A stretch of 64,000 bases of DNA from Lagopus muta. Lineage: Eukaryota; Chordata; Aves; Galliformes; Phasianidae. This document shows positions 13,543-22,859 of this stretch, piece after piece; the first letter of the stretch is position 1, and every line of letters starts with the position of its first letter. The notes below the pieces were generated by a model. It saw only the letters and a list, made by a program, of their open reading frames with translations. It did not search any database and was not told where the DNA came from. Both the position numbers and the translations under genes were made by a program. The stretch covers positions 56,928,972 through 56,992,971 of the forward strand of contig NC_064437.1 of assembly GCF_023343835.1 (NCBI RefSeq), given 5' to 3'.

Positions 13543-14042
13543 TTGTTGCTCCAAAAGTAATGCCTCCAATTTATTTCCATGGAAACTACAATACACTGAG
13601 CACAATAAAACAATTTGAAAGAGCAAGTTATCAGCTACAAAACACTATTTTTCAGCCTAGTCACCACCATCAGCTCTGCATGTGCACCAGTGATGAGCAA
13701 GAGCCTGCATGCTGTGCTCGTACAAGTTTGCACCAGCAGAGGTGATCCACTAACTCCACTTCTGAAATGCATCAACCATTGTCTCACTGTGCTGACAACC
13801 ACTTCCTGGCCTCCATAAATAAGTGTTGATGAATGTCAACAGGTGCCATTTCTTCTTCAGGAAGGAATTCAGTGCTGTACCTTTGCTTCAAATACACTTC
13901 CATGTCAGATACCATTTTGTCAGACTGCCCCTCTGCTACAACCTGTCACATGGCAACAAAACACACTGGGATAACGATGGGAAGGTTCAGCCTCTACCAA
14001 CATAATACAATAGAAGGGATTACTTTTGGAACAGCCCTTGTA
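13543..14042 (-). mobile_element. Internally deleted mariner element (Galluhop-like)
   Basis: This is a roughly 500-bp cut-and-paste transposon remnant. The left end, TTGCTCCAAAAGTAATGCC (from 13546), and the right end, ATTACTTTTGGAACAGCCC (14019-14037), are near inverted complements and share the CCAAAAGTAAT core typical of mariner TIRs. The right end is followed by TA at 14041-14042, consistent with the mariner TA target. Read on the minus strand, the right half encodes the start of a mariner transposase, and the rest of the transposase is missing. Full-length mariners are about 1.2-1.3 kb, so this is an internal deletion derivative. Assignment to the chicken Galluhop family is an inference from memory of the TIR. 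Confidence 0.75.
13700..13935 (-). pseudogene. Mariner transposase N-terminal remnant
   Basis: On the minus strand, starting near 13930, a frame of about 40 codons encodes MVSDMEVYLKQRYS followed by EFLPEEEMAPVDIHQH. After a small deletion the next frame gives YGGQEVVVSTVRQWL. The DIH...YG...V-STVR-W pattern is the helix-turn-helix DNA-binding region at the N-terminus of mariner transposases. The catalytic D,D34D region is absent and the frame is broken by at least one indel, so nothing functional can be made. It lies just inside the right-hand TIR, where a mariner transposase gene starts. Confidence 0.65.
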
Positions 14043-15239
14043 AAATATTCAATATTGTTCATATAAAAGTAACAAAACAAATTATTAATATTTTTTTCTT
14101 AAAACCTTAAAAAAAGAGAGGAATAAAAACCTGGAACTAGTGGGATATTTGATCTTGGTTTTGTGAAACTAATTCATCACTGAACACCGGTTCAGTGGCA
14201 GTGGCTGCAATTCTTAGTGAGGTCTCAAGGTGTTTATCAGAGATTTCTGATGAAATTTGACTCTTCCTGAGGAAGACTTATATTACTTTCTGTACTTCAT
14301 CCTTGACAACTGTTCACAAATGTGCATACTGCCAAAAAGCGATTATATGAATAGGTGTGGTTGTGAAGCAAAGAATATTTCTCTCTGGTAAGAGAGAGCT
14401 TATGAAATTCTGGTAAAGAGAATGATTAGATTTTGAGTTGAGTATCTGATTGGAGCTCTATACATTCCATTTGAAAAAAAATTTGCAGGTAATGTATTTA
14501 TATCAACTGAAAATTGTGTCACAAACATAAATTGATGACTTTCTGGCAACTGAAACCTATTATTTAACTCCCTTATCAAAACAGAAAACACAGCTGTGGA
14601 TTCTTCACTGTTCACAGCCTTGTGTTTAGCCAGTGTATCAAAATGCAATTATTTGCCATCACTTGAGTCACTACTGCCCTCCCCATGCAGTGCCCTGGGC
14701 TGCTCCATGGTGCTGAGCTGCCACATATTAACAATCCAGTTGGGCCAGGCTGCGGATTGGGCATCCCTGGCTTTTCTGATAAATGTGATCAAGCTAAGCT
14801 AGGAAATTAGCAGATATTATACTTCTCCAATGTCTTTTGCTTTTGTAACAGTTCTCATATAAATCAGTTTGATGAAACCCTAATTAGATATCCAGGATTT
14901 CCATATCTGTTTGCTCTTTGAAAGAAAGCACCTGAGAAACGCAATGGCCAACAACGATCTTGCTGCTGCTTTATGTTAGCCCACTTAAATGATGAAGAAC
15001 AAGGATCTACATTAAGTCACTCAGTAGCTTAGGATAGATGATGGATTGGCTCATCTAGAAAACTAACATCTGCAATTAGCTGGAAACTTGTTGTGGGATG
15101 AAGGGAGTTGCTGGCTGACTTCAACAGAAAATGTATTGTTGGAGATCAAGAAAAAAATCATTTCACTCTGTAAGAAGATTGGGAATTTTTACAGAAAGCC
15201 CACTTGCCCACATAAGGAACTTTTTAACAAACCGCAGAA
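14043..15239. other. AT-rich DNA, nothing recognised
   Basis: Between the mariner remnant and the CR1 ORF2 fragment there is no supported exon or repeat. The segment 15100-15239 immediately upstream may contain more decayed CR1 ORF2, because the plus-strand frame stays open to it, but I could not align it with confidence. Confidence 0.35.
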
Positions 15240-15511
15240 ATTAAATGCAAGACAACATATAAAAGGAGAAACACAGGCCAAGAATACGATAACACAGCTT
15301 CTGCAGGACTGAAAAGAACTCCAAAGTCTAGCTGGAGCAAAAGGTAGCTAAGGACATCCAGAGCTATAAGAAAATATTCAAAATGCATGATAGCATCATG
15401 GGAAGTGCTGAATGGGAAAACAGCATGGTGATGGATGACACAGGGAGAGCTGAAGTGCTCCTAGCCTTTCTCACTTCAGCATTCATAGGCAAAGACTGCT
15501 CCTGTACTTGC
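15240..15511 (+). mobile_element. Old CR1 LINE, ORF2 internal fragment
   Basis: This is a decayed plus-strand piece of CR1 ORF2 from the linker between the endonuclease and reverse transcriptase domains. The clearest part is 15332-15511 (separate entry). Upstream, 15240-15331 contains AAACACAGGCCAAG and a CTTCTGCAGGACTGA segment that fits the same linker after frameshifts. Both ends are lost. Together with the fragments at 17905-18075 and 18080-18224, all on the plus strand and in element order, it may belong to one insertion later broken up. Confidence 0.65.
15332..15511 (+). pseudogene. CR1 ORF2 linker region, decayed
   Basis: An open plus-strand frame of about 60 codons starts after a TAG at 15329-15331. 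Its first part reads LEQKVAKDIQSYKKIFK, matching the CR1 pattern LEL-LARDVK-NKK-F. Its second part reads VMDDTGRAEVLLAFLTSAFI followed by GK, matching the CR1 pattern LVTGD-EKAEVLNAFF-SVF-GK. Spacing between the two motifs is close to that in CR1. This region precedes the reverse transcriptase domain in the native ORF2 protein, which acts in target-primed reverse transcription. No catalytic residue is included. Confidence 0.7.
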
Positions 15512-17904
15512 ACAACCCAGAAAGAGGAAGACAAACATCAGTGCATGAGGAACAATTTGGGAGGCTGTCAGGCTAAGTGGCAATGACTAATCACACTGTA
15601 AATTTGAGTCTAGTTACTTCACATTAGTGGCATACTTTTGGCTCCAGTCTCTTTAGTAATTTCTTCTGTGGGCTATTTTACCTACAAGAAGAGGAAGTGT
15701 AAAAGAGAAAAAGGTAACACAGCTGACAAGCATTATGTCTACTGAGCTGTAAAAGACCTGTTCCTGCATGTAGCACTCTCAGCAGGGATCATGCCTACTC
15801 TATGCCTATGGTAACTAAGGGTCTGCAAGAGCACAGCTGCAATGCTGTGGGTACAAAGAAATGCTCATCAAATGCTCATCTCTTCCCTTCTCTCACTGTC
15901 TCACAAATCCCCCCCTTTTCAAAATTAAAATTTGAATTGAAAGTTCAAAAGGTGTCGGGGCTAACAGGGGTTACTCATGCAAATCAAAGGCCAGAGAAAC
16001 ACCTAGAAACCTGACCATAGTCATAATGTCTGCATTAATAAGAAAAAAGCCAGTCAAATCTAATGATTAAGTCATTAGTTATGAAAGCTCCTCATGTTCT
16101 AGCAATTTCTTCTCTGTACGTGGAGAGCAGTGTGCTACACTGAATCATAATAATTTAAAAAGAATATTCTGAAAGCCACAAATTTGTTGTAATTCAGCAT
16201 CTGCCACGAGCAAGCTAGTAGCGTATTTCCTAAAGATAGCACCCCACAGTGCTGCTCTTTCACCTTAAAAACCCCACCAATAAAACATCCTACACACCAG
16301 TTCAAACTCCAGAAGTTAATGGGCCCTGGAGTTACTTTAATAGGAAACCACCCTCAGAGATGCTGCCTAGAGGGAAGAGGGACAGAAAGCTTCATGCAAG
16401 GGGCTGTGAACAGTGATTTGTTATTTGACAACAACAAATGTGAAAATTTATCTTCCATTACAAGAGGAGACAAAGTACCATCCTACCTTACACAATAAAA
16501 GTTAGATGCAGCTGAACAATGACTCGATCTTGCATAGCAGAAGTGATGTAACCAGAGTTGCAGAGACTTCTCCACAAGTTTCTCAGTGAATGAATAATAC
16601 TGCTTTCCAAACCAAATATACTGTATGCCCTTGGAAATAGAGCTATAAGCATAGCAAGTGGGAGCATGGCTTATTTCTTAAGAGCAGATAAAATAGTCCA
16701 TAATCATAAGAAAGCAGAGAATTTAAGAGGTTCCAGCATGAAAATTTCCAGTTGCACACCATCAAGAAGCACACACAAACTTTCTGCTGATGAATTTTGA
16801 CATCACACCCTCATCCAGGGGAAAATACACTACCTTCAAGACCTAGCGAGCTTCACAAATAAGGTGCCTTCAGCAGTTTTTCAGCCACTGCCGATTATAT
16901 CAGATTACTTTATTAAAAGGTCTTATTTTCAAAGTAAATAGGTGCATTTAAAATGAACAAAGAGATGAACAATAGGGAAAAGATTGTGAATGAGGTCTGT
17001 AGACAAGCAGAGCGTTTCATGGTCTGCCACGAAAATTTAAGATGATCTTTAAATAATGAATCAATAAAAATACAAATTGATATACACGTTATCCCCAAGG
17101 ATACAGCAATGACATTAATGCTAAGAATGTTTTATTGCATTTTGTTTATAAATTGGAAGGCATCTGTGTACCTATACTGCCATTCAGCTCCCAGGAGAAC
17201 CTCAGGAGCATTTCTTGCTGACAATTTGTGTTTACAACAACAGAAATCACTTGCCTTGATTTTCTTCCTCTTGTACCTAGCTTCCCACTGTTTAACATAA
17301 AGATACAAACAGAACAATGGAAAAAGAGTTATGTACTAATTGTCTTGGTCAGATGTGCTCATGTACTCAAGAAATTCTTGTGCAAATTTATTCTTTGCAG
17401 CAAAGGAAGACTAAGAAATGGATTTTAGGAAACATCTCAGCAAACCTTTTTATTTCCTCTTGTCAGCAGCAACTACAATTTTTAGAAGGATGGGAGAAGT
17501 AATGGACTTTAAATGTTTGTGAAAGGGATGTAGTTGAGACTGTGATGCAGAAACGTGCCTTAATTTTGGCCAGGCAAACAGTAATAATCCCATCAAAACT
17601 GTTCTCAAAGAATTCAGGCTGCATAGATTCGGAAAATTTGTGGCCCTAGGTTGCAACATAAATCTATAATTCTAGTGAAAAGAACACTAGAAGCTGAGCC
17701 TAGATGCCCACAGTGCCAATCATTTACAAGAGATAGGCAACATAACCACGGACAGAACATGGCAAGGAGGCTGGAAAAATTTCTTTCAAAGAAACAAGCA
17801 AGACTGCTTCTGAGCTGTTATGCAGCAAATGTCTTCCCTACACCCAGCTGCACTGTGCTTATTTCAAATGCAGTCATTACTTGAACAGTCAAAGTTGACA
17901 GAAA
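15512..17904. other. DNA between two CR1 ORF2 fragments
   Basis: This 2.4-kb stretch separates two plus-strand CR1 fragments that are only about 200 bp apart in an intact element. It may therefore be mostly a later insertion, or the fragments may be independent. I recognise no transposon termini, no exon and no strong tandem repeat in it. Short frames such as 15802-16014 plus have no recognisable product. Confidence 0.35.
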
Positions 17905-18075
17905 GAATTTTTAAGAAAGGTAGAAAGGATGACCAAGGAACTACTGACCTGTCAGCCTCACCTCTGTGCTGAAGAAGATCACAGAGAATTTCCTCCTGGA
18001 AGCTATGCTAAGGCACATCAAAGAGAGGGAGGTGATATGGGACAACAAGCATGGCCTTACCAAGGTTTCCTAAAA
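17905..18075 (+). pseudogene. CR1 ORF2 reverse transcriptase core fragment
   Basis: The plus strand encodes FKKGRKDD, then after a one-base deletion NY*P and [20 protein letters not shown], followed by [18 protein letters not shown] before a stop at 18071-18073. This is the conserved RT segment of CR1 ORF2 (pattern FKKGRKEDPGNYRPVSLTSV ... EAMLRH). The stop inside NY*P is TGA at 17945-17947, which fits decay of an arginine CGA at a CpG. Immediately downstream the sequence jumps to the CR1 3' end, skipping the remaining RT (including the YADD region) and the C-terminus. The fragment is non-functional. Confidence 0.85.
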
Positions 18076-18079
18076 CTGT

Positions 18080-18224
18080 GATGGATGCCCCATCCTTGGA
18101 CACATTTAGGGTCATGCTGGACAGGACTCTGATCAATCCGTAGGTGCCCCCATTCATTGCAAGGAAGTTGGACTAGATGATCCTTAAAGATTCTTTCCAA
18201 CTCAAACAATTATTTACAATGATA
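18080..18224 (+). mobile_element. CR1 LINE 3' end, joined to RT fragment
   Basis: This is a plus-strand CR1 tail: GATGGATGCCCCATCCTTGG, CATGCTGGACAGGACTCTGA, GTTGGACTAGATGATCCTTA and TTCTTTCCAACTCAAACAAT, with the terminal octamers decayed to ATTATTTACAATGAT. It follows the RT fragment with almost no gap, so roughly a kilobase of ORF2 has been deleted between them, or two copies were joined. Confidence 0.85.
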
Positions 18225-19122
18225 TCAAAGTAAAATGAAAAGCTGAGTGTTCAAATAGAGACAACATTTGTTTGTGCTTAAGCACTGTGCACTAGTTAAA
18301 TCCAATAAGAAAGAAACAGCCTGTTTTCCCCTTGCAGTTGCCAAAATATACTGAATTTAAATTTGAAATACTTTTCTCAAGGAAGCATATGTATGTATTT
18401 TCTTAAACTACAGTTGCTGACAGTTTGGATCTAGAAATTTAACACTGAACATATTTCAACTTTTCTATCTTAGGTCAAATAGCCAGCTATTTGCATTTAA
18501 ATGGATTACCAGTATATATTTCTTGTTACTCTACATACTTTTCATGTAGTTGTTTGATACAAACATTTCTACTGATTCAGAATTTTAGTAATCAGGGCAG
18601 GAGACAGGTTAATGTACTAAAAATTAGACTTAATGCCATCCCCACATGTATTATCACACTGGTGTCAAATCCTACTGTGGAGCACCTTGTCTCAGCTTGT
18701 TCATTTCCTCTTCACATAAAGGAGGTTTGAAGGATAGGCAGATGCAGCACCTTGATATAGCACAGATATCCTACAGAAATGTAGTCTAACCTTCTTGTCC
18801 TCCTGTCTTAAATGGGGCAAATCACTTTCCTGTACCTCTGACCTGCTTGAACAACTGCTGAAAAGAGGTGCATGAACATTACATATCTTAACTGGGTTGT
18901 TATGGGTGCTCAGTGGCATAGGTTCAAATGGGCCTTGTGGAAGCTGATTCTGAACTGCCTATTTTTTTCCCAGCATGCTGGCGGCACCACACATTGTCCT
19001 TGGCATGAATACACATAATAATTTGTCATCTCACTGGTATTATTTCAAATGCGAGAAGGAGATTTATGTTAGATGTCACTGGAGAAAAAGGAACACAAAA
19101 CAAACAAAAAACCACCAACTCA

Positions 19123-19124
<2 letters not shown>
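18225..19124. other. AT-rich DNA, nothing recognised
   Basis: No supported exon or transposon. The 19081-19124 part is A-rich (AAACAAACAAAAAACC) and leads into the T28 tract. Confidence 0.4.

Positions 19125-19152
<28 letters not shown>
19125..19152. repeat. Poly-T tract (T28)
   Basis: There are twenty-eight consecutive T residues. The tract faces an A29 tract at 19295-19323, giving an inverted homopolymer pair around a 142-bp centre. Confidence 0.95.
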
Positions 19153-19155
<3 letters not shown>

Positions 19156-19184
19156 GACATTTACAAGCTGTAAAAAATAACCCA

Positions 19185-19225
19185 GAAAGGCTGAAGTCTC
19201 TCCATCCCTGGAGGTCTACAGAAGC
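19185..19225 (+). mobile_element. Possible CR1 3' scrap
   Basis: TCTCCATCCCTGGAGGTCTA resembles the CR1 3' segment CCATCCCTGGAGGT and is followed by a weakly similar GATTAGACACAGGC. No terminal octamers are visible before the poly-A tract. It may be a highly decayed CR1 remnant or chance similarity. Confidence 0.3.
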
Positions 19226-19290
19226 AGATTAGACACAGGCATCTGAAGCAGTGGTAATGGTGAGGGAAGGTCACAGGGAAGTAGTGATGA

Positions 19291-19294
<4 letters not shown>

Positions 19295-19323
<29 letters not shown>
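19295..19323. repeat. Poly-A tract (A29)
   Basis: There are twenty-nine consecutive A residues. No retropseudogene body is recognisable upstream. Confidence 0.95.
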
Positions 19324-19326
<3 letters not shown>

Positions 19327-20728
19327 GCCTGGGGGCTTTTCAAGGGTCTGTCCAGCCTTTCTCTCAAGACTAATGATTATGCATTACTGCTGGCTGCATG
19401 GATCACTTACACTTCTCTTTAAGCAGAAACATGCACCACTGGAGGAGACTACAACATCTGGAGGAGATTGATGAGGTTATATTGATTTCTTATCCTTTAA
19501 GCTGTGACCACCAGGTAGGCTCCAAAAGCTGGAAAGAGTTGCTCTTCTATGACTGACCCCTGCTCTTACTGGGGCTCATAACAAGAAAAATTACCAACAA
19601 CTTGGCAAGTCCTTCCCTGCATCTGATTCCACTTGACCCACTTGTACAATTGCAGATAAGAGGAAAGATAGATACATAAACAAAACCAATGGAAAAATAT
19701 GAGTTACCTGGGAGACACATTCATGTTTCCAGCTGAGCAATACTCAGTGGGAGATTTCTCGGCCAACACTCTGATGTCTGTAAGCTATCCTTGACAAAGC
19801 TAAGTTGCCCAAGTCTTCATGGTATGCACATTTTAAAAATCACCACCTGAAAGATTTATGGCAGGGTGCACTGGCAATTACATTACTCTATTTGTTACTG
19901 TGGAAACATACTTTGTGGCTGGCGAGAGCTATGAGAAAGATACTGAATGAACTTCTGAGAAACAATACTTAAAAATTAAAGCTGAACCCTGGTTTTAGCC
20001 ACTTCAGAGGGCTTTAGCCTCAAGGCAGCTGTGAAACACAACAGAATCAGCAGGAAAGCCACTGAGTCTTTCTGGGATGGATTTTGTACTACTAGCTCTG
20101 TGTCATGGGGCTGGAAAATATAGGTAGAGTCAGCTAATCAAACCAGTCTCTTACAGCTGGAGAGCTTTGTCCAGAACTGGGTGCAACACGACGGAGAGTG
20201 GGAACATGATGGTAATAACTCCTGCATTCTTTGCAAATATTGTCCAAGCACCACAGATGTAACACATCAAGCCATGAATACTTTGTTCTTTTTAAAGTAC
20301 TCTTTCAAATCTTAGGCTTTCCACCAGCCTTCAGCTGTGCAGCATTATTCAACTTTCCAGAAGTTTACTGGAAGATATAAAGACAGATCTGGATGTGCAG
20401 GTGGGTGACAGCAGCAGCTTTTGCTATAATATTGGAACACATGAGGCAGTTAGCCTGAATGCTGCTCCTCCTGGCAGCAAAGGCATTTGATTAGATGAGT
20501 GTGCAGCTGACTGTAATTTGATTTATGCACAAACTGCTGAAGTGACCTATAGTGAGATATCTGCTTAATTTTTAGGCACTACAGAGCTTGTTCAAGAAGT
20601 CTGTCCAACTTGTGATAACTCAATTACCAATAAGTGATTAAAAATTGAATGGGCTTGACCTGCTTGTCTCAATAACCCCTAATCATCTCTTCCAGAGATT
20701 AGATTTGAAATAGGGCCAAAAACAGCAG

Positions 20729-20773
20729 GATAATAACTTCTCTTTTTTTAATTGTTAAAATAAAGTTATTATC
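20729..20773. repeat. Perfect 11-bp inverted repeat
   Basis: GATAATAACTT at 20729-20739 is exactly complementary to AAGTTATTATC at 20763-20773, with a 23-nt AT-rich spacer. The arms contain GATAA, the GATA-factor core. It could form a hairpin or be a paired binding site, or be chance in AT-rich DNA. Confidence 0.6.
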
Positions 20774-22825
20774 TGTTCCTCAATTCCACTGATTGGGCCA
20801 AGCATGGGAAATGAATCTGGTGAAAACAGAGCTAAACCGAAAATTTCCAAGCTGAATATTGCTGATGCTGGGGGAAGTAGAAATGTTTATAAAGCATCAT
20901 ACCCATCTTTAAATGGATTTATGATAGTTCAGATTTAATTTTCCATAATTTTTCCCTGCAGGTTGATTAAACTGTCAAATTATAAAAAATAAATATAAAC
21001 CACTTTATTATTCAACATTTTCCCCCTTTCTGGACATTTTAAGCTCTGAAGATGTTTAATATTTCTCTACTCCTTCCTCCTTCCACCTGAATTAGCAGTA
21101 AAGTTCATCCTCTCTTTTTCTTACCTCATTACTTTCTCACTAAGCTCCCTTTTCATCCCTATGCTTATTTCCCCACATTATTCCTTCTGAATATGAAGAT
21201 ACCTACATGTATCTTCACTGCCTGAGGTATAACATAGCAGCATAATGCACTAACACATCTGCTTCTTCCTTGGAAACTGTTTGCAGGCTCTCTCTAGGAC
21301 TGCAGAATACAGCCTGTACAGGTCCATGAACACAGTAATATAACTACATTTCTCAGGTCACTCCTGGAGGAAGGAGATATTAACAAAAGCACTTGAAAGA
21401 GCACATTTTCTCATGTGCTCATAAGGCGTGGGGCTTAGTGGGGCACAGATTATGTAAATACCTTTTAAGCAAAGTGTCCTGTCATTTGAATCAATGTGCA
21501 GGAATCTTTCACTTGATTATTAATTATTCTTGATTTACCTGTCTTTGGAGGAGGACCGGGCTTGCAGAAAGCACGTGAGTACAGATGTGATCTATACAAA
21601 AGCAGCAGTGACAAAAGTTGAGATGTGTGTATAGAAGTGCCAGATACTGTGAGTTTTATTGCTTACTAAATCTGATTTTCACAGTCAAAAGTTCAAAAAT
21701 TGACAATAAACTTAAGTAAATTTAAAGATGAAACTTTTATAACTTACAGAAGGAGCATACAGACTCTTGCTTTTGCCTCTGCAAAGTTTACAGCCAGCAG
21801 GAGATAATAAAATCTAGACTGAACTCATACTGCCGAGAGAATAATCAAGACCCATATGTGTCAGTGGCTGTCAGGTGAGATATTTTATACCTCATTAGTG
21901 TTGGAGCAATTATTGCTTTTTCTTCCTCCATGAATAGACCATGTGGTAGCATGCCTCACTCCTACATTCCTAGACAATTTATCACAGCAAACCTGGTTGT
22001 AACAGAAATGGGATTTTTTTTTATTTTTTTATTTTTTTCCATAACCCTTTTCCTTTCAATACTTGCTTCTAATGAAGCATGCTATCTAACTACATCTAGA
22101 TGCCTATCAATCTGTTTCTCATATAGCCTACTCCCTGGTCTTGGAAACTGCTCTATTGTTCCCTTTCCCCTCCCCTCAGACCTCCATGCTAGAGCATGTC
22201 TCACTCACAGCTTCCCAGTGCCTTTGGTAAAGGACCTTGGGAAGAGCTTTGGCTCTGCATATCCTCCTCGTAGTGAAAGCTGAGTTTCTTGGAGTAAAGC
22301 GCTGCTGAGCAGTATTTACAATTAAAACATGAAGGATTATTCAGGTTAGCAGGTCAATATCTTCCCAGCTGAGAGTGTTCTCCTGATGGGAGGTCAACAC
22401 AGCTGCTCTTCCCTGAGTTCTGAACCAGAATATTTTTAACTTCAATTTTGTCCAGGGGAAAGTTGTATCCATTTGTTTGTGCAGAGATAGTTCACATCTC
22501 ATAGATGCCACAGTGTTCTTGTGTAGCCCAGAAGCAGATGCAGGGGAAAACGACATCCAGTAATTTGGCCAAAAAACAAAGCAAAGTGAAGCAGGATTTC
22601 TTAGCCCAATAGTTACGCACAGTCCCTATTCCCAGAACTGCTGATGTGCTTTACAACAAGTACTCATTTCTTTTTAACCCCAAACTGAATGCTCCTGAGG
22701 CACATGGCAACCACTGGAGTTATTTCAGTAAGACTGAGTATTCCTTTCTTCCTTTCACTCCGTTACTATTTGCAGAAAAATCTGATCAGTTAAAGAAACA
22801 TGGCTAAATATTGTTTTTCCCTTCT

Positions 22826-22859
22826 AAAAAATAAATAAATAAATAAATAAAATAAAATA
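22826..22859. repeat. (AAAT)n microsatellite
   Basis: Tandem AAAT units with a few AAAAT variants; a simple repeat of about 34 bp. Confidence 0.9.

Noticed and set aside
21930..22283. 117-codon plus-strand frame with a hydrophobic N-terminal stretch
   Set aside because: The hydrophobic segment comes from a T-rich run (phenylalanine codons), not a convincing signal peptide or membrane helix; no family match.
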